64,000 bases of DNA from Cricetomys ansorgei (GCA_026225945.1 JAMJFZ010001816.1:7956001-8020000); one strand, 5' to 3'; counted from the first letter of the stretch, positions 11,265 to 22,835 are shown. A program made the numbers and translations. The notes: a model not told the origin generated them from the letters alone.

Positions 11265-11928
11265 TCTCATGGTTCAGTGCCTCCTCTCCAGAGTTTGAAT
11301 GCTAAGTTTTCTTCTTAACATACACTAGCAAGTTACATTAAAAATGTCCCTGTGAGTCTGTCAGGATTACAATGACCAGAAGCAGAAGACCTTAGTAACT
11401 GGGTTGCGTTTTCCCTGTTCTTATCTCTTACTATTTCCTGGTTTGAACTGTATTTTAGTTGGGTTGTTTATTCACTCCTGAACCAGAGCCTAGCTCAATC
11501 AACAGTTCACATGTGCTCAGACGGTTAAGAAGAGTTCCTTTCTCTTGCACATTTTATGGCTTAGTAAACAGACTGCATGCAAACTCTAGATCAAGTAGTA
11601 TTCATATTTGAAGCAGCATATTTGTCTTCTAAGATGCTTTAACGTTTGTTTGCTGTTATGAATGGGATGGTAGATGCTAAGTGAAAAGCTAGAAGGCTGT
11701 GCACAATTGCCTTTAATGCTTGTCTCCTTTCTCAGTGCATTCTTTCACTCACTTGGAGCCTGCTAAATAGTCTAAGACTTTGGGGTAAAGGGAGTGGTGA
11801 TGGATTCCCTCCTAGACATCACAGCATGAGTGCCTTGCAGGCACTTTATCATTGCGATCTCCTACAGTTGACATACAGAGATTTGCAGCCTGTCATACCT
11901 CACGTTAACGCTTACTAAAAGGCCACTG
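11265..11928. other. Unique sequence, no gene seen
   Basis: No repeat or coding signature recognised over about 660 bases. Confidence 0.5.
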
Positions 11929-12160
11929 AGGGCTGAAAAGAAGGCTCACTGGGTAGGACCGTTTGCTGATCTTGCAGAGGACCTGAGTTCAGTCTCTAGA
12001 ACCCACATCAGGCAACTCATATCTGCCTGTAACTCCAGCTCCTGGAGGTTCAACATCTTCTTCTGGCCTCCAAGGGGATCTGTAAACATATGACAGACAG
12101 ACACACACATACATACACATACATGCTCACACACACAAATAAAAAATATTTTTTAAAAAG
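11929..12160 (+). repeat. B3/B2-type SINE
   Basis: Opens with GGGCTGAAAAGAAGGCTCACT (a decayed 'gggctggagagatggctcag'). The B-box region is 'gacctgagttcagtc', followed by 'cccacatcaggcaactcat', 'ctgtaactccagctcctgg' and 'ttcttctggcctcc'. A CA/TACA-rich tail ends AAATAAAAAATATTTTTT. It is non-coding, and the small minus-strand Cys/Val frame across the tail is an artefact. Confidence 0.85.
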
Positions 12161-12578
12161 GCTATTCAGAAAAACTCATTTTATAGTTAACCGAGGTTTA
12201 AAGCACTAATGATCCAGGCTCCAACGTTTATATTTCCAGACTCAAGGAGAACTTCTTAAGATACAGAATAATCTACCAGATTTTGTTCTTGCATGTTCAG
12301 ACATGTGCAGTGAACAGCTCTACTATCCAAAACACTGAAAAAATAACTCCATCAGCCTCTGGATTTTGAATTTATTACCTGCGTCTTTCATAGTTGAAAT
12401 ATACCAAGATTTTTTTTTAATTGACTAGCATTTTTTCATAAACTCATGGTAAATAAATATCTGCATTATAAAATAAAATATAAAATAATTACAATCTCAC
12501 AAGCAATTATAGAAGTCTTTATTCTTGAAATGCATAGATCTTATTCAAGTGGAAGAGCAAGAGATTTTGAAATATATT
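12161..12578. other. AT-rich unique sequence
   Basis: No recognised repeat apart from short A- and T-runs. It ends at the target-site duplication of copy B. Confidence 0.5.
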
Positions 12579-12917
12579 TGTTGTGGAAGTTTATTTTTAG
12601 TTATATTTAAAATAATTGTTTTATACACTGTTAGGTGAGGGGCTTTCCTAAGTCTAAGGCGTTCTGTATTGTTTGCAGGTGTTGGATTTCTATGGGGGTT
12701 GTTTAATTGCTAATGATATGCATGTGCTATCACTAAAATACCTGAGGCGTTCTGAAAGAATAAAAACACCTGAGCTGAGACGCTCAGGGTTCCACTGTCC
12801 AGGACGGCTCTTGCCGGGATGGTGGTTCCCTCTGCTGAGGTCCGGCAGGGTTTGTACCTATGAAAATGACTCCCTGTCTTCTGTGGTAAGCCGCTCCAGC
12901 AGAAATGTACAATTACA
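12579..12917 (+). repeat. 5' LTR of copy B
   Basis: 339 bases from TGTTGTGGAAG to ...AATTACA, aligned end to end with the 343-base 3' LTR. AATAAA lies at 12759-12764. About ten differences fall in the first 88 bases relative to the 3' LTR, so the insertion is old. CpGs are sparse compared with the 3' LTR. Confidence 0.88.
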
Positions 12918-12919
12918 AA

Positions 12920-12938
12920 TGGTGTACCAATGTCGGGC
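12920..12938 (+). promoter_or_regulatory. Primer-binding site of copy B
   Basis: TGGTGTACCAATGTCGGGC is the decayed counterpart of the copy A primer site, two bases after the LTR end. It fits tRNA-Lys1,2 priming after several C-to-T and G-to-A type changes. Confidence 0.7.
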
Positions 12939-14020
12939 AGGACATCACACCAACTAATCCAACATGGAGACGGGGAAGAAGAGAAAAACTCCAGACCTCA
13001 CAGTGTCTGGTAAAGTACGCTCGGGGCAGCTCCTAGAGGACAGAGATTATATATTTGCAAGAATGAGTAGAAGTCTCCTGAAAGAAGGGTATGTGTTTAC
13101 CCGTAGCAGTGGTGAGAAAGAATGCCAAACTGCCAGAATGTTTCAATGGACAGTTCTTCCCAGGACCACCTGCTGTTGTGGAAGCCACAGCTTGGAGCAA
13201 AAACACCTCTTAATTAAACTGAACAATTTTTTTATCTTTTGCAAACCTGTCTACAAGAGGTCCTGATAAGATACATCTGCTGTGGTGATGAGAACTCTAT
13301 CCACAAGGTAACCCTTCCTGCAGACAAGGTGAGCAGTTATTTTTCCAGCAAACCAAACTCTATCTTGAAATCTGGAAAGTTGTTTCCACAGGGTCAACAC
13401 ACAGAAGCTGTCTTTCAGAACCAGTAGCCGAACTTGGTACTGTAAGAGTCACCCACCTGGTGCTGGTTTTGAAGGCAATAAAGAAATCATGGAAAGCAGC
13501 TGAAGCTTGGCACTGTGAGAGGCCAGAAGAGGCCATTAGTAAAAGTGCAGCCTCGGTGGCAGTTGAAGGCCCAGATTGAAGGGGTCATGCAAGGAAGATG
13601 AGGCTTGGCACCATGAAGAGAGCCTAGGAGAGGCTATTGGTGAAAGTGCAGGCCGGTAGCAGCAGAAGACCCCAGTTTTTTGAAGATGCCAGTACAATGA
13701 GACGACCACCAAGAACAGCAGCAGCAGTGGAGTGAAGCCAGCCAGAACCTGGAGGACAAGCTGTGTGTGTTGGAGAGGTCAGAACAGAGGAGCTCCAGGC
13801 CCTTTGGAGGAACCCAGAAATTCATGAGTGAATTCCAGGTAATTGGACATTGCTGTTTTTCTTCTGTCCAAAGACATTGTGAAAAGCTTGAGAGATGTTT
13901 GATATCACTTGAACATGTCCATTAGAAGCCTCATAATTGTTCCTCTTGTAAATAGTTTTGCTGGTGTAGTGTTAGATTGTATTATAGAGATAAAGCAGAT
14001 TTCTTTTTATTAGTTTATAC

Positions 14021-14034
14021 AGAAAAAGGGGTAA
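14021..14034 (+). promoter_or_regulatory. Polypurine tract of copy B
   Basis: AGAAAAAGGGGTAA directly abuts the TG start of the 3' LTR, as expected for the plus-strand DNA primer of a retrovirus-like element. Confidence 0.8.
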
Positions 14035-14377
14035 TGTTGTGGAAGTGTATTTTTAGTTATACTTAAAATAATTGTTTTAATGCTCTGTTGGGTGAGGGGC
14101 TATCCTAAGTCTCGGGCATTCTGTATAATTTACAGGTGTTGGATTTCTGTTGAGGTTGCTTAATTGCTAATGATCTGCACGTGCTATCGGTTAAAATACC
14201 TGAGGCGTTCTGAAAGAGTAAAAACACCTGAGCTGAAGCACTCGGGGTTGCAATGTCTATGGAGTATGGCGCTGGCCAGGACGGTGGCTCCCGCCGCTGA
14301 GGTCTGGCCGAGTTCGCACGTATGAACACGCCCCACGTCTCCCTGCTGAGACGCCCCAGCAGCAGCGTACTCCTTCA
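14035..14377 (+). repeat. 3' LTR of copy B
   Basis: Starts TGTTGTGGAAG and ends CTCCTTCA, matching the copy A LTR end (AACTTCA). It is CpG-rich in its last 170 bases (about 13 CpGs by eye). The poly(A) signal equivalent is mutated to AGTAAA. Confidence 0.85.
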
Positions 14378-15930
14378 GATATTTTACTAAATTGCATAAA
14401 TATGTCTCAGTACCAGCGTTTACAGTGCTAATGAACATTGACAGTGAAAGATCAGGACAATTGGTCTTAATATTTAATGCGGTTGGGCTAATAGTAATTT
14501 TCATGATGTAAAGTGAAATGTAGACGCTTGACTTTTTTTTTTTTTTTCTTTTTTTTGTAATGTGAGTCTAGTCATTTTCATCTCTAACCGTCTGAATTCA
14601 GGACTGCTTAGTTAAGTCACTGGGATGATTATCTCTGTTTCACCTCACACTCTCTGCTCCTTCCCTCTGTCAGTGGACTAGTGTCCCAAGTGCAATGAAG
14701 CTAGGGAAGACACTGAGAAGAAGGAGCCGTTCTTGGGTGTCTCTGCCGTGATGGAAGTTTACTTGACCATCTCAGCGTCTCCCCAGTCTCCGCGTTCTTT
14801 GACATCTGTCTCTTGCCCTTGTGTTGGGTCTTGGCGTGTGGCTTCCTTGGTTGTGAGGACAATGTTCTTCCGTGATCACCTAGAACTCAGTCATCTTTTT
14901 GAGAATTCCCGCAGCTCCTGGAGCGGCTTTGTGTTGCCATTTCTCTGTCCCACAGGGTCTAAGATGCCCTCTCTCCCACTGCTTGAACACCATTCAGGTG
15001 GAATTCGTGAACAATACACACCCAAGGAATTCTACCTGCAGGAATGATACTGCCTCTCAAACTAGTCTGTGGTATGTTCTCCCTACTGGATGCTGTCTTT
15101 GGGCATGGGGGTGGGCGAAGACTCGCCACACACAGCTGCCACCCCTAGAAAATCTCCCCAAACTCCTGACTCCTTTGTTTTTCTAATTTTATCTTTTTTT
15201 AGTGGCAAAATGTGGGTGTGAGGAGGTTAGCGTTGCAGACTGTCCAGCATTTTCTTTGTCAATGCTGCTGTACGTAGACACAGAATTATGGGGTTTTTTT
15301 TTCCTGTTTGTTTTTTAAAACGGGATAATAATTGTCATTTCCTAGTATTAAAATTTGAGACCAAAATAGTTCTATGTCAAAAACCTTTCATGCTTGCATT
15401 TTAAGACATGTTAACTTGTCCAGACCACAAAAAGAAAAATATTCCCAAAGGAACATTTATGAATTGACATTAAATATTTGCTTTACAATCTTAATGTTTG
15501 TAAGAAGCAAATTTTGTGTGCTTCTAGGAGTTTATTTTGTGATTTTTTTCTATTTTAATATTACATTCCATTCCAAGAATTCAATTTTAATTTACAACAT
15601 ATGCCCTTTAGGAAGTAAGTTCAGGGGACCAACTTCATTGTAAATCACAGATTACACTTATTCGTGTTTTATACACAAATTCCAACTCAGTGCTTGATAT
15701 GGAAACAATAGAGATCAGTATTGCTCAGCACAGTGAGCTCCTGAGAGTCCTCAGGGAGACTAATGTGTTCTTCTCTCTCTTTCTGGTATTCTTTGCTGGA
15801 ACCGTGAAAGCCAACAGTTCTTCCTACTTTCGTCTGCTTTCCTACCATTGCTCTCTCTAGAAATAAGAAAAGGCCTTCCATATTGAATGAAATCTCAATC
15901 CAGGCTCCAACTCTGTGAGCCAGTAGATGA

Positions 15931-15944
15931 CCACCAGGGGGCAG
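15931..15944 (+). promoter_or_regulatory. Candidate CTCF-binding site
   Basis: CCACCAGGGGGCAG fits every position of the core consensus CCASYAGRKGGCRS. It lies in sequence I do not recognise as a SINE, whereas many rodent-specific CTCF sites ride in B2 elements. Binding is an inference from the motif alone. Confidence 0.65.
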
Positions 15945-16454
15945 TTATGTAAAGCTTGTGGTCTTAACTAATTTTGCAGGCCCTGGGGAATTGTGGAAGG
16001 TTTCAGAGCCAGCGTAGTGACCTACTGGGGATGAATTTGGCAGGCAGGCCAAGAGGGAGAAAGGATAGATGCAGAATCAGGTCTGGGGGACCAGGTAGCA
16101 CTGTGAAGGAGCGATGCAGCGGCAAAGGGAAGATACTCCTGCGTGGAACAGCGTTCCAGAGATAGCACGTGAGGATGTTCAGGCAGAGATGCAGGCTGAG
16201 CATCTATGGAGGGAGGAGAAACGTGGAGAATAAGGTTTCTGTGACTGGGATGCTACTTCTGAAGAGTGATTGTTGCCACATAAACATTTCTCCTTTATAC
16301 GGAATCCATTTTATTCAAGTCAAATGAATAAAAATTTGAAATGTATTCTTGAAATTGTCATTCATCAAAAGTCTCCTAGAATACTCACAATATCTGTCTT
16401 TGATGGGTTTGGAGGATTTAGGATAAAAGTATCAGTTGGCTTTCTGTATGTGGA

Positions 16455-16503
16455 GAGAGAGGGGGAAGGGAGACGGAGGGGGGGAGAGAGAGAGAGAGAG
16501 AGG
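16455..16503 (+). repeat. (GA)n/purine-rich tract
   Basis: GAGAGA and GGGGGAAGGG purine sequence ending in about ten GA units. Confidence 0.9.
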
Positions 16504-17357
16504 AGAGCAAATGTTGCATCTACCTTCCTTTGCTATTTCCTATGTTTTCATCCTTATTAAATCACAGGTATTTGGAGAAAGAGGGCCCTGAGCATACCTC
16601 CCTGGTGAGTGGAGGACTGGCCAGTGGAGAATTACGGGTACATGTCTCAGAAGACCTCTGTGCTAATGCCTAAGTCCATTATGCATTATGCCATAGCCCT
16701 TACAGAGTAACCTTATTGTAGATTTAATGCAGTGTTTCCCCAAACATCAGTGGGTCCAGCCCATGCTGCTATTGAATCTTGGAAGGTTTTAAAGCAAGAT
16801 CCAAAAAGATGGCAGCTAGAAGCCAGATGCTGACAAACACCACCGCGAAAGTAACTGATGAATTCTGACGTTTTAAATTTCGGTTCTGCAATTTCTTTTT
16901 CCTCTATCCCTTTTCACTGTTTTGGTTAGAGCGAAAATAGATGATGTCAATTACAAAAATAAACACTGAAGTTTGAGGGGTTTGCTATTAGAGAACCTGA
17001 ATTTTTTTTTTTTTTGATGTAAGATTCAAGATTCAAAAAAAAGTCATGACAGACTTTCCAAATTATGTAATTGGTTTTAGCAAATAAGCACTTAGGATAA
17101 AAAATTTTCAAAAGCCACATGTGCCTGGTTTCTCTGTTACTGGCCCCTGGAGTTTTGAAGCCACCTGTCCCAGGTCCCTGCCACACTGGTGCCTGCTTCC
17201 CTGATGACTATCCATTCATACAGACCACGTGTATAGTGGGAGCCATCCTCTGTGGGCTCTGATTCACCCTCTGCCACCACCTTAAAGGGCTCTGCCACTT
17301 GTGATTCATTCCTACTTCGGATAATGCATTTTTTTATATCCTTTAGAATATACCCAG

Positions 17358-17712
17358 GACTGAGATATTGGCTCAGTAGGCAAGGTGCTTCTTGTGCAGC
17401 TAGCAGGCATGAGGACCAGGGTTCAGGTCCCAGACACTCTCGTCAGTGCTGGGTGGGAGTGGTCCTGCCAGTAATTCTAGTGCCCCACAGCAGACTCACA
17501 GGTCCTGGGAGAGAGTTGGACAGCTAGAAGAGCTGTATGGACAAGTTTTAGACTTGTTTGAGAGACCCTGCTTTGATGAATAAGATGGAGAGTAATCGAG
17601 AGATTCCTGGTGTCAATTTCAGGCTACCACATGCGTGTGCACACATGCGCACACACATACGCACTCAGTCATACGTACACTCACTCTTACGTACACAAAC
17701 ACCCTAAAAATA
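17358..17712 (+). repeat. B4-type composite SINE
   Basis: The head reads 'actgagatattggctcagtaggcaaggtgcttcttgtgcagc...catgaggaccagggttcag'. The body has 'cacaggtcctgggagagagttggacagctagaagagc' and 'gagagaccctgctttgatgaataagatgg'. It ends in a CACACATGCGCAC-type tail and AAAAATAAA. This is the layout of B4, a tRNA-like head joined to a B1-like body. It is non-coding. Confidence 0.75.
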
Positions 17713-17759
17713 AACTCAGAGGATGACCGTGGTTACTCCCTTGACTAGCCCCTGGGATC

Positions 17760-18375
17760 TCTTCCCTGGGTCACTGTGATTGCCTGTAGTCGGTTTCCCT
17801 GTATCCGCTACTGCCTCTGTACAGCCTGATTCTTTACGTCATAGGCAAGGAGTTTGGCTCCAGTTCCCGTCACTTCCCGACTGAAAATTCTGCCACAGCT
17901 CTTGATTCATTTTTTACGAAAGATAAAGTCCTTCAAAAGACTGAGACCTCTTTTCCACTCTGACCTCATCTGCTACGTCTCATGCCTCCCTTAATATACT
18001 CTGCTTAAACCTGTCTAGAACATTCTAGGAAAGCAAACACCTTATCTCCTTCAGGTCTGCCTTCTCGATGAGACGAACCCCAGGTACCCTGTTTTATGTT
18101 GCAATCTGCTCTCTACCTTGTTGATTTGTATGTTGAATTCCTTTGTCCAGTCTACTTCCATGGTGTGTGTATGTGTGTATGTATGTATATATGTGTATAT
18201 ATATTTCTGATATGTAATATAATTTACCTTTTAACCTAAAAAAAATCATTTATTTTTTTACCATCTATCCATTAGAATGAAGCTCCACATAGACAGAGAC
18301 TTTCAATCTGTTTTGTTCATTGATGTATCACGGCTACCTAGAACTGTGGCCAAAGCAGGGCTTGAGAAAGCACAA
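17760..18375 (+). repeat. Ancient L2 LINE relic, split by a TG/TA microsatellite
   Basis: L2 3' region in order: 'aaagataaagtccttcaaaag' near 17918, 'cactctgacctcatctgctacgtctcatgcctccc' near 17957, then the L2 tail 'attagaatgaagctccacatagacagagactt' and 'tctgttttgttcattgatgtatcac' at 18270-18330. A (TG)n/(TATG)n tract at 18164-18203 interrupts it. Confidence 0.65.
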
Positions 18376-18589
18376 TAGCACCCAGTAAACATGGAGAGAA
18401 CATACTGCTCCTTCGGCCACAAAGGTTCACTGGTGAAACTGGCGTAGTTTGAGAGTTACATATTGATATGTATCAATGTCACTTTGGTGATTTCCGGGGT
18501 GATGACAGCTCATCCAGGAGAACGTCCTTGTTAGTGGGAAATAAGCAAGGATGCATTTTGGAGTACTGGAGCACCAGCTAACAATGGCT
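18376..18589. other. Unique sequence
   Basis: A short interval with no recognised element. Confidence 0.5.
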
Positions 18590-18884
18590 TTTTTGTGTGT
18601 ACATGTGTGTGGTACATGCAAGTGGAGACAGGACACGGAGGCTGGATGTCTCATACTCTGCCACTGTCCTGAATCCTTTAGATCGGGTCTCTCACAGGAC
18701 TTGAAGCTCATGGATTCAGCTGGCTTGCGAACCCCAGTGGTCCTCCTCTTAACCTCTCCAGCACTGGGATTATAGGAGCACGCAGCTGCACCTAACTCTT
18801 ACTTGGGGACTGGGGATCCGAACTTGGGTCCTCATGATTGTACTGCAAGCACTTCACCAGCTGAGCCGTCTTCCTGGCCCCAAC
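18590..18884 (-). repeat. B4-type composite SINE, minus strand
   Basis: Read on the minus strand it begins 'ggccaggaagacggctcagctggtgaagtgcttgcag', passes through the B1-like 'taatcccagtgctgg' zone and ends in a CACACA tail (the TGTGTG near 18594). With the plus-strand B4 at 17358-17712 it forms a loose inverted pair about 0.9 kb apart. Confidence 0.7.
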
Positions 18885-21412
18885 ATCTGGCTTTCTAATC
18901 AGGTTAAAAACAGTGATTTGTAAGAGTGCAGCATTTCAGTAAGTTCGAGGTTATTTCGGGATAAAAGTTACAAATTACCTTCTTTCTTATATGGCTAAAG
19001 TAGGGGAAGAGGGAAAAGACAGGTGATGAACAGGAAAAAAATGGAGGGGGGTCACACTGCAGAATTTTGCTTCCCAGCAATATTTTATTGCCCGGTTATT
19101 TATGCTAATGATCCTGCTCCTGGGTGGGAGAATTTCTCATACAGCTGCATGAATTAAGGTCCTTCAGTTTCATCCCATGGCCATCACCTCCCTAGAGAAC
19201 TCCAAGGGCTGGGTCACGAGGCTAGAGTACCACCTCACCCTGGGCCTGAAGTCAGAGCTCATTTACCTACTGCGGGGACATTGGGGCTGAGCTGTGATGG
19301 GACTCTCAGCTATGATCATGTCAGTGTCTGATCACCCTCTGTCTTCAGTGAAATTCCTTCAACTTCATTACACTCCAACTACGTAGGCTGGAGAAACACA
19401 GAAACTCTCAGTTGTTTTTAAAGGAAGGCTCCGCCAAGAGAGCCACTTAGCTACCCCCTCCCCCTTTTACATCATTTACTTCTGTTCTTTGCAAATACAC
19501 ATAGGCTGTGTTGGAAACATTTTAGTTTTAGGAATTGCTAGCCTTAATCAGAAAAGGGAAACTGCCACGGAGATCCTAAAGATAAGACAATTTCACCTCT
19601 ATTCACTAGTGTACTTCCACAATAAACTTAAAGCAGGAAACCAAAATATCCAGATCCATGACCACATCTGCTGTTGAGCAGTCTTTGGTGCTCTGACACT
19701 GGATGTTCACGCAATTCGTGCATTTTCTCGGGTACCTTTTTTTACACAATATCAAAGAGATAGAGCACTCCTTTTAAGTGACATAGTATGTAATTTTGGG
19801 TAATGTAACACGAATAATAAACCAGGAGAAAAGAAAAGACTCTAATTTCCACAGTCTTGCGTCTCTCTAGATTACTGGGGAAAATTCAGGAGGAGCTCCA
19901 GCTTTTAATTCTGTTCCCACAGTCTGGGTGTACAGAGTCTGGAATGACTTCTGAACTTCCTCTTGATAACAAGAAAAGAGGTCCAGGATCTCCAGCCTTT
20001 CAGACCCGGTAGCAAGGAAGGAAAACCACTGGTCCTCCTCCTCTTTCTGGAATCACTTTTATTTTTATTTTTAAAATATTTTTCTGTAAAGATGGAAGAT
20101 GGAGATTTTTGGGTTTTGTTTTTGTTTTTCAGAGACAGAAGAACTGTGATTCACATAACTAGCTGTGTAGCTCATGGTCAACATGAACATAAATGTTCTC
20201 CTACTATCAGACTTATAGAGACAGTGAGACCTTCTGGAAAATTGATGGATTTATGCATGCGTATTAAGACTTCTTAATGTGATAAAGGAGCATGAAATCA
20301 AACTTGGTCATCAGGCCAACTATTTTTTTAACTTTCCTAAGCTTGCTTGCATAGATGGTTGAAACTTAATTTTACCACAATCTAACTTTGGCCATTTTCT
20401 CAGCAGTCTGGTAACTGTTGGCTTTTCTAGTTTGTTCTCAGGCTAAGGGTAGACAGACATGTCCAGCACGCACTTGGAACTGATGACAGTTTTGAGATAA
20501 TGACTTGATAACATGCATATGTTCTTCACCCTTTGGATAGGAGCTTGGGTGAGTATCAGTTATGGCAGACAGGGATTCCTTATCCAAGCTGGACTAAGCC
20601 AAACCAAATATCTCTGGCAGTTTCCTGGTAGGAATAAGATTTCTTATGAAGCAGCTACATTCTGACTTAGAAATAACAACTCCTAAAACATATGTGCTTC
20701 TGTTTCCAGCTTCAGAGGTAGCTATCAGTGAGACAGCAAAACCTCCGTGGAAGATCTAACTTATTTGGAAGCTGGACAAGGATCAGACAGAGAAAATTTT
20801 AAAAAGTCATGTCCAAGAAAATGTAGGGTTTAGAGAAAGCAACCAAAATTTTAGTTTTGTAAGAGGGAAAAGATGCCAGTTGGTAAACTTTTCTGACCCA
20901 CGAAGTATTGCTACCATAATGTGTGAGAAAATAAGCTGACCACAGGGAAACCACACCAAACTCGCAAGAAATTGTGTGCAGAGTCTGGCATTGACCATAC
21001 AGTGAGCCTCCTGTGTTCACATAGGAAGAATGTGTGTGAGTGCTACCTACAAGTTGGAGTTGGGAAAAAAAAACCTTAAAGTTTTTCTAGTCAGTCTTCA
21101 AGCTAAGGACTCCAGGATTTTTAGCTCAATGTTTCTGCTAGGGCCTCTGGCCTAGTTTAACACATCGGACCACTCTGTCGCTGTGATGAAACCCACTGCT
21201 TTTTGTTCCTTTTCCTCACATTTTTTATAACAGTGATGCTACCAGTTTTAAAAAGTACTGTTATCTTTTGAACTAGGATACAAGAAAAAGGAGGCGGGGG
21301 AAGAAAAAAAATTCTGTCTCTGAAAGTCTTACTGTCTAGAGGGAGTGAAAGTAAATGTCCAGGTATAAGTGAGGAAGTGAAGGTATTCGCACGTGTTCTC
21401 TCAAGTGTGAAA
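18885..21412. other. Unique 2.5-kb stretch, no gene seen
   Basis: No recognised interspersed repeat. Near 19090-19170 there is an octamer-like ATGCTAAT and low repeat content, which is compatible with, but does not prove, a conserved element. Open frames (104 codons at 19963-20277 plus, 73 codons at 20799-21020 minus) are unremarkable. Confidence 0.5.
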
Positions 21413-21569
21413 TCATGTGTGTGTGGTGTGTGTGTGTATGTGTATGTGCTGTGTGTGTGGGTGTGTATGTGTGTGGGTGTGTGGTGTGTATGTATGTGTG
21501 TATGTGTGGTGTGTGTGTGGTGTGTATGTGTGTGGTTTGTGTGTGTGGTGTGTGTGGTTTGTGTATGTG

Positions 21570-21649
<80 letters not shown>
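21413..21649 (+). repeat. Composite (TG)n then (GA)n microsatellite
   Basis: About 165 bases of TG repeats, broken by GGTG and TATG units, join about 70 bases of GA repeats with GGA and AAAG breaks. No stop codons occur in several frames, giving long Cys/Val, Arg/Glu, His/Thr and Leu/Ser frames (one of 191 codons on the minus strand). These are not genes. Confidence 0.97.
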
Positions 21650-21651
<2 letters not shown>

Positions 21652-21824
21652 AGAAAAAGGAACATGGGAAAGGAAGAAGAGACCATAAAGGAAGGTGGGA
21701 GAGGGGAACGGATATGTGTGACGTGAAAGCACAGTGGAGGTTATTAGTGGAAGAAGACGGTCAACAAGAAGGGAACAGGAACAGTCGAGGACAGTGTAGT
21801 GAGGGACAAATAAGAACTCCCAGA

Positions 21825-21886
21825 GACCCGCCCGCCCCTGCCTCCTGAGGACTGGGATTAAAGGTGTGTGACACCACTGCCCGGTT
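21825..21886 (-). repeat. Truncated B1 SINE, minus strand
   Basis: The plus strand reads 'ctgcctcctgaggactgggattaaaggtgtgtgacaccactgcccgg', the antisense of the B1 5' end. Only about 60 bases remain. It abuts the poly(A) end of the L1 that follows. Confidence 0.85.
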
Positions 21887-22835
21887 GATTTTTTTTTTTT
21901 TTTAAGACCATTAGTGTTTGGTTTTACCTTAGGTCTCTGGGCTGTCTAGTCTTTGGTTCGTGATTACTTAAGCACTGTTGGGTATGGACTCCTCGTGGAG
22001 TGGGCCTTAGGTCACAATCAGACATTGGCTGGCTACTCCACGAGTTCTTTGCCACCATTGCCCTAGCATATTGTTCAGGCAGGACAGACTGTAGGTCAGA
22101 GGCTGGAGGCCGGGTTAGCATCCATCTTCCTCTTTTGGTAGAGTGCCTTCCCACACCAAGGGCACTAGAACACAGGGGTGAAAATTCCATGTAGGCACCA
22201 GCTCGACTTCTCCATTTTCAGTGAGTTGTGCTGGTGACATCCCCTGCAATGGAGCTCAATTTTCAGAGAGCATGCTTCTGCCTTAGCAACAGCCTGGGTT
22301 GTTAGGGAATTTCCATGAGACCCTCTTAGCAACAACTCAACTGAAAATAACCTACTACTGCCAATGGAAGCCTTGCCTGGCTAGAAAAGATGGTCAGCGA
22401 GACTCTGTATCCCCCTATTAATAGGAGTGCTCATTAGGATTACCGTCATTGCTTCCAGAAGTTTCCACTGCACTAGGTTTTCACAGCACTCTCCAAACGT
22501 CCCCACAGTTCCAGCCATCTCTCCTCTACTTTCTTCCTCCACCTTATCTCCCCAACCTGATCCCCCCTGCTCCTATTCCTCCCGCCCACAATCTGCCTGC
22601 AAAATCTATTCTATTTTCTCCTCCCAGGAAGATCCCCCACCCTCCACCCCCAGATCCATCCTCTTTACCTACCTACCCTCTCTAGATCTATGGATTGTGG
22701 CTTGGTTGTCATTTACTTAATGGCTAAAATCCCCTTCTAAGTGAATACATTCTATGTTTATCTTTCTGGGTCTGGGTTACCTCACTCAGGTTGATTTTTT
22801 TTTTTTTCTAGTTCCAAGCTACAAATTTCATGGTG

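Larger units (their letters stand above)
12579..14377 (+). mobile_element. ERVK-like non-autonomous provirus, copy B (two LTRs)
   Basis: A complete retroviral layout without recognisable genes. The 5' LTR is 12579-12917, then two A residues, a primer-binding site at 12920-12938, about 1.1 kb of internal sequence, a polypurine tract ending at 14034, and the 3' LTR at 14035-14377. Flanks TATATT (12573-12578) and GATATT (14378-14383) look like a 6-bp duplication with one change. Six bases, the Lys-type primer site and a TGTTG start indicate class II (ERVK). The longest internal frame (100 codons at 12964-13266) is not gag- or pol-like. It therefore needed proteins from another element. The internal region contains a degenerate repeat with an offset of about 98 bp (13502 and 13600). 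Confidence 0.88.
14378..17357. other. Unique 3-kb stretch with poly(T) and (GA)n tracts and one CTCF-type site
   Basis: No gene or interspersed repeat recognised. It contains a T-rich run at 14531-14557, a purine-rich GA tract at 16455-16503 and a T run at about 17001-17013. A perfect CTCF core lies at 15931-15944. Open frames of 104 codons (14733-15047) and 106 codons (14184-14504, overlapping the 3' LTR) have no domain features. Confidence 0.5.

Noticed and set aside
11078..11318. Three overlapping Phe/Leu/Ser-rich frames that look like membrane proteins
   Set aside because: They arise from the (CTTT)n tract, which cannot encode stops in any plus frame.
21157..21732. 191-codon minus-strand frame
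   Set aside because: It is the translation of the (TG)n/(GA)n tract (His/Thr and Leu/Ser runs) with unremarkable ends.
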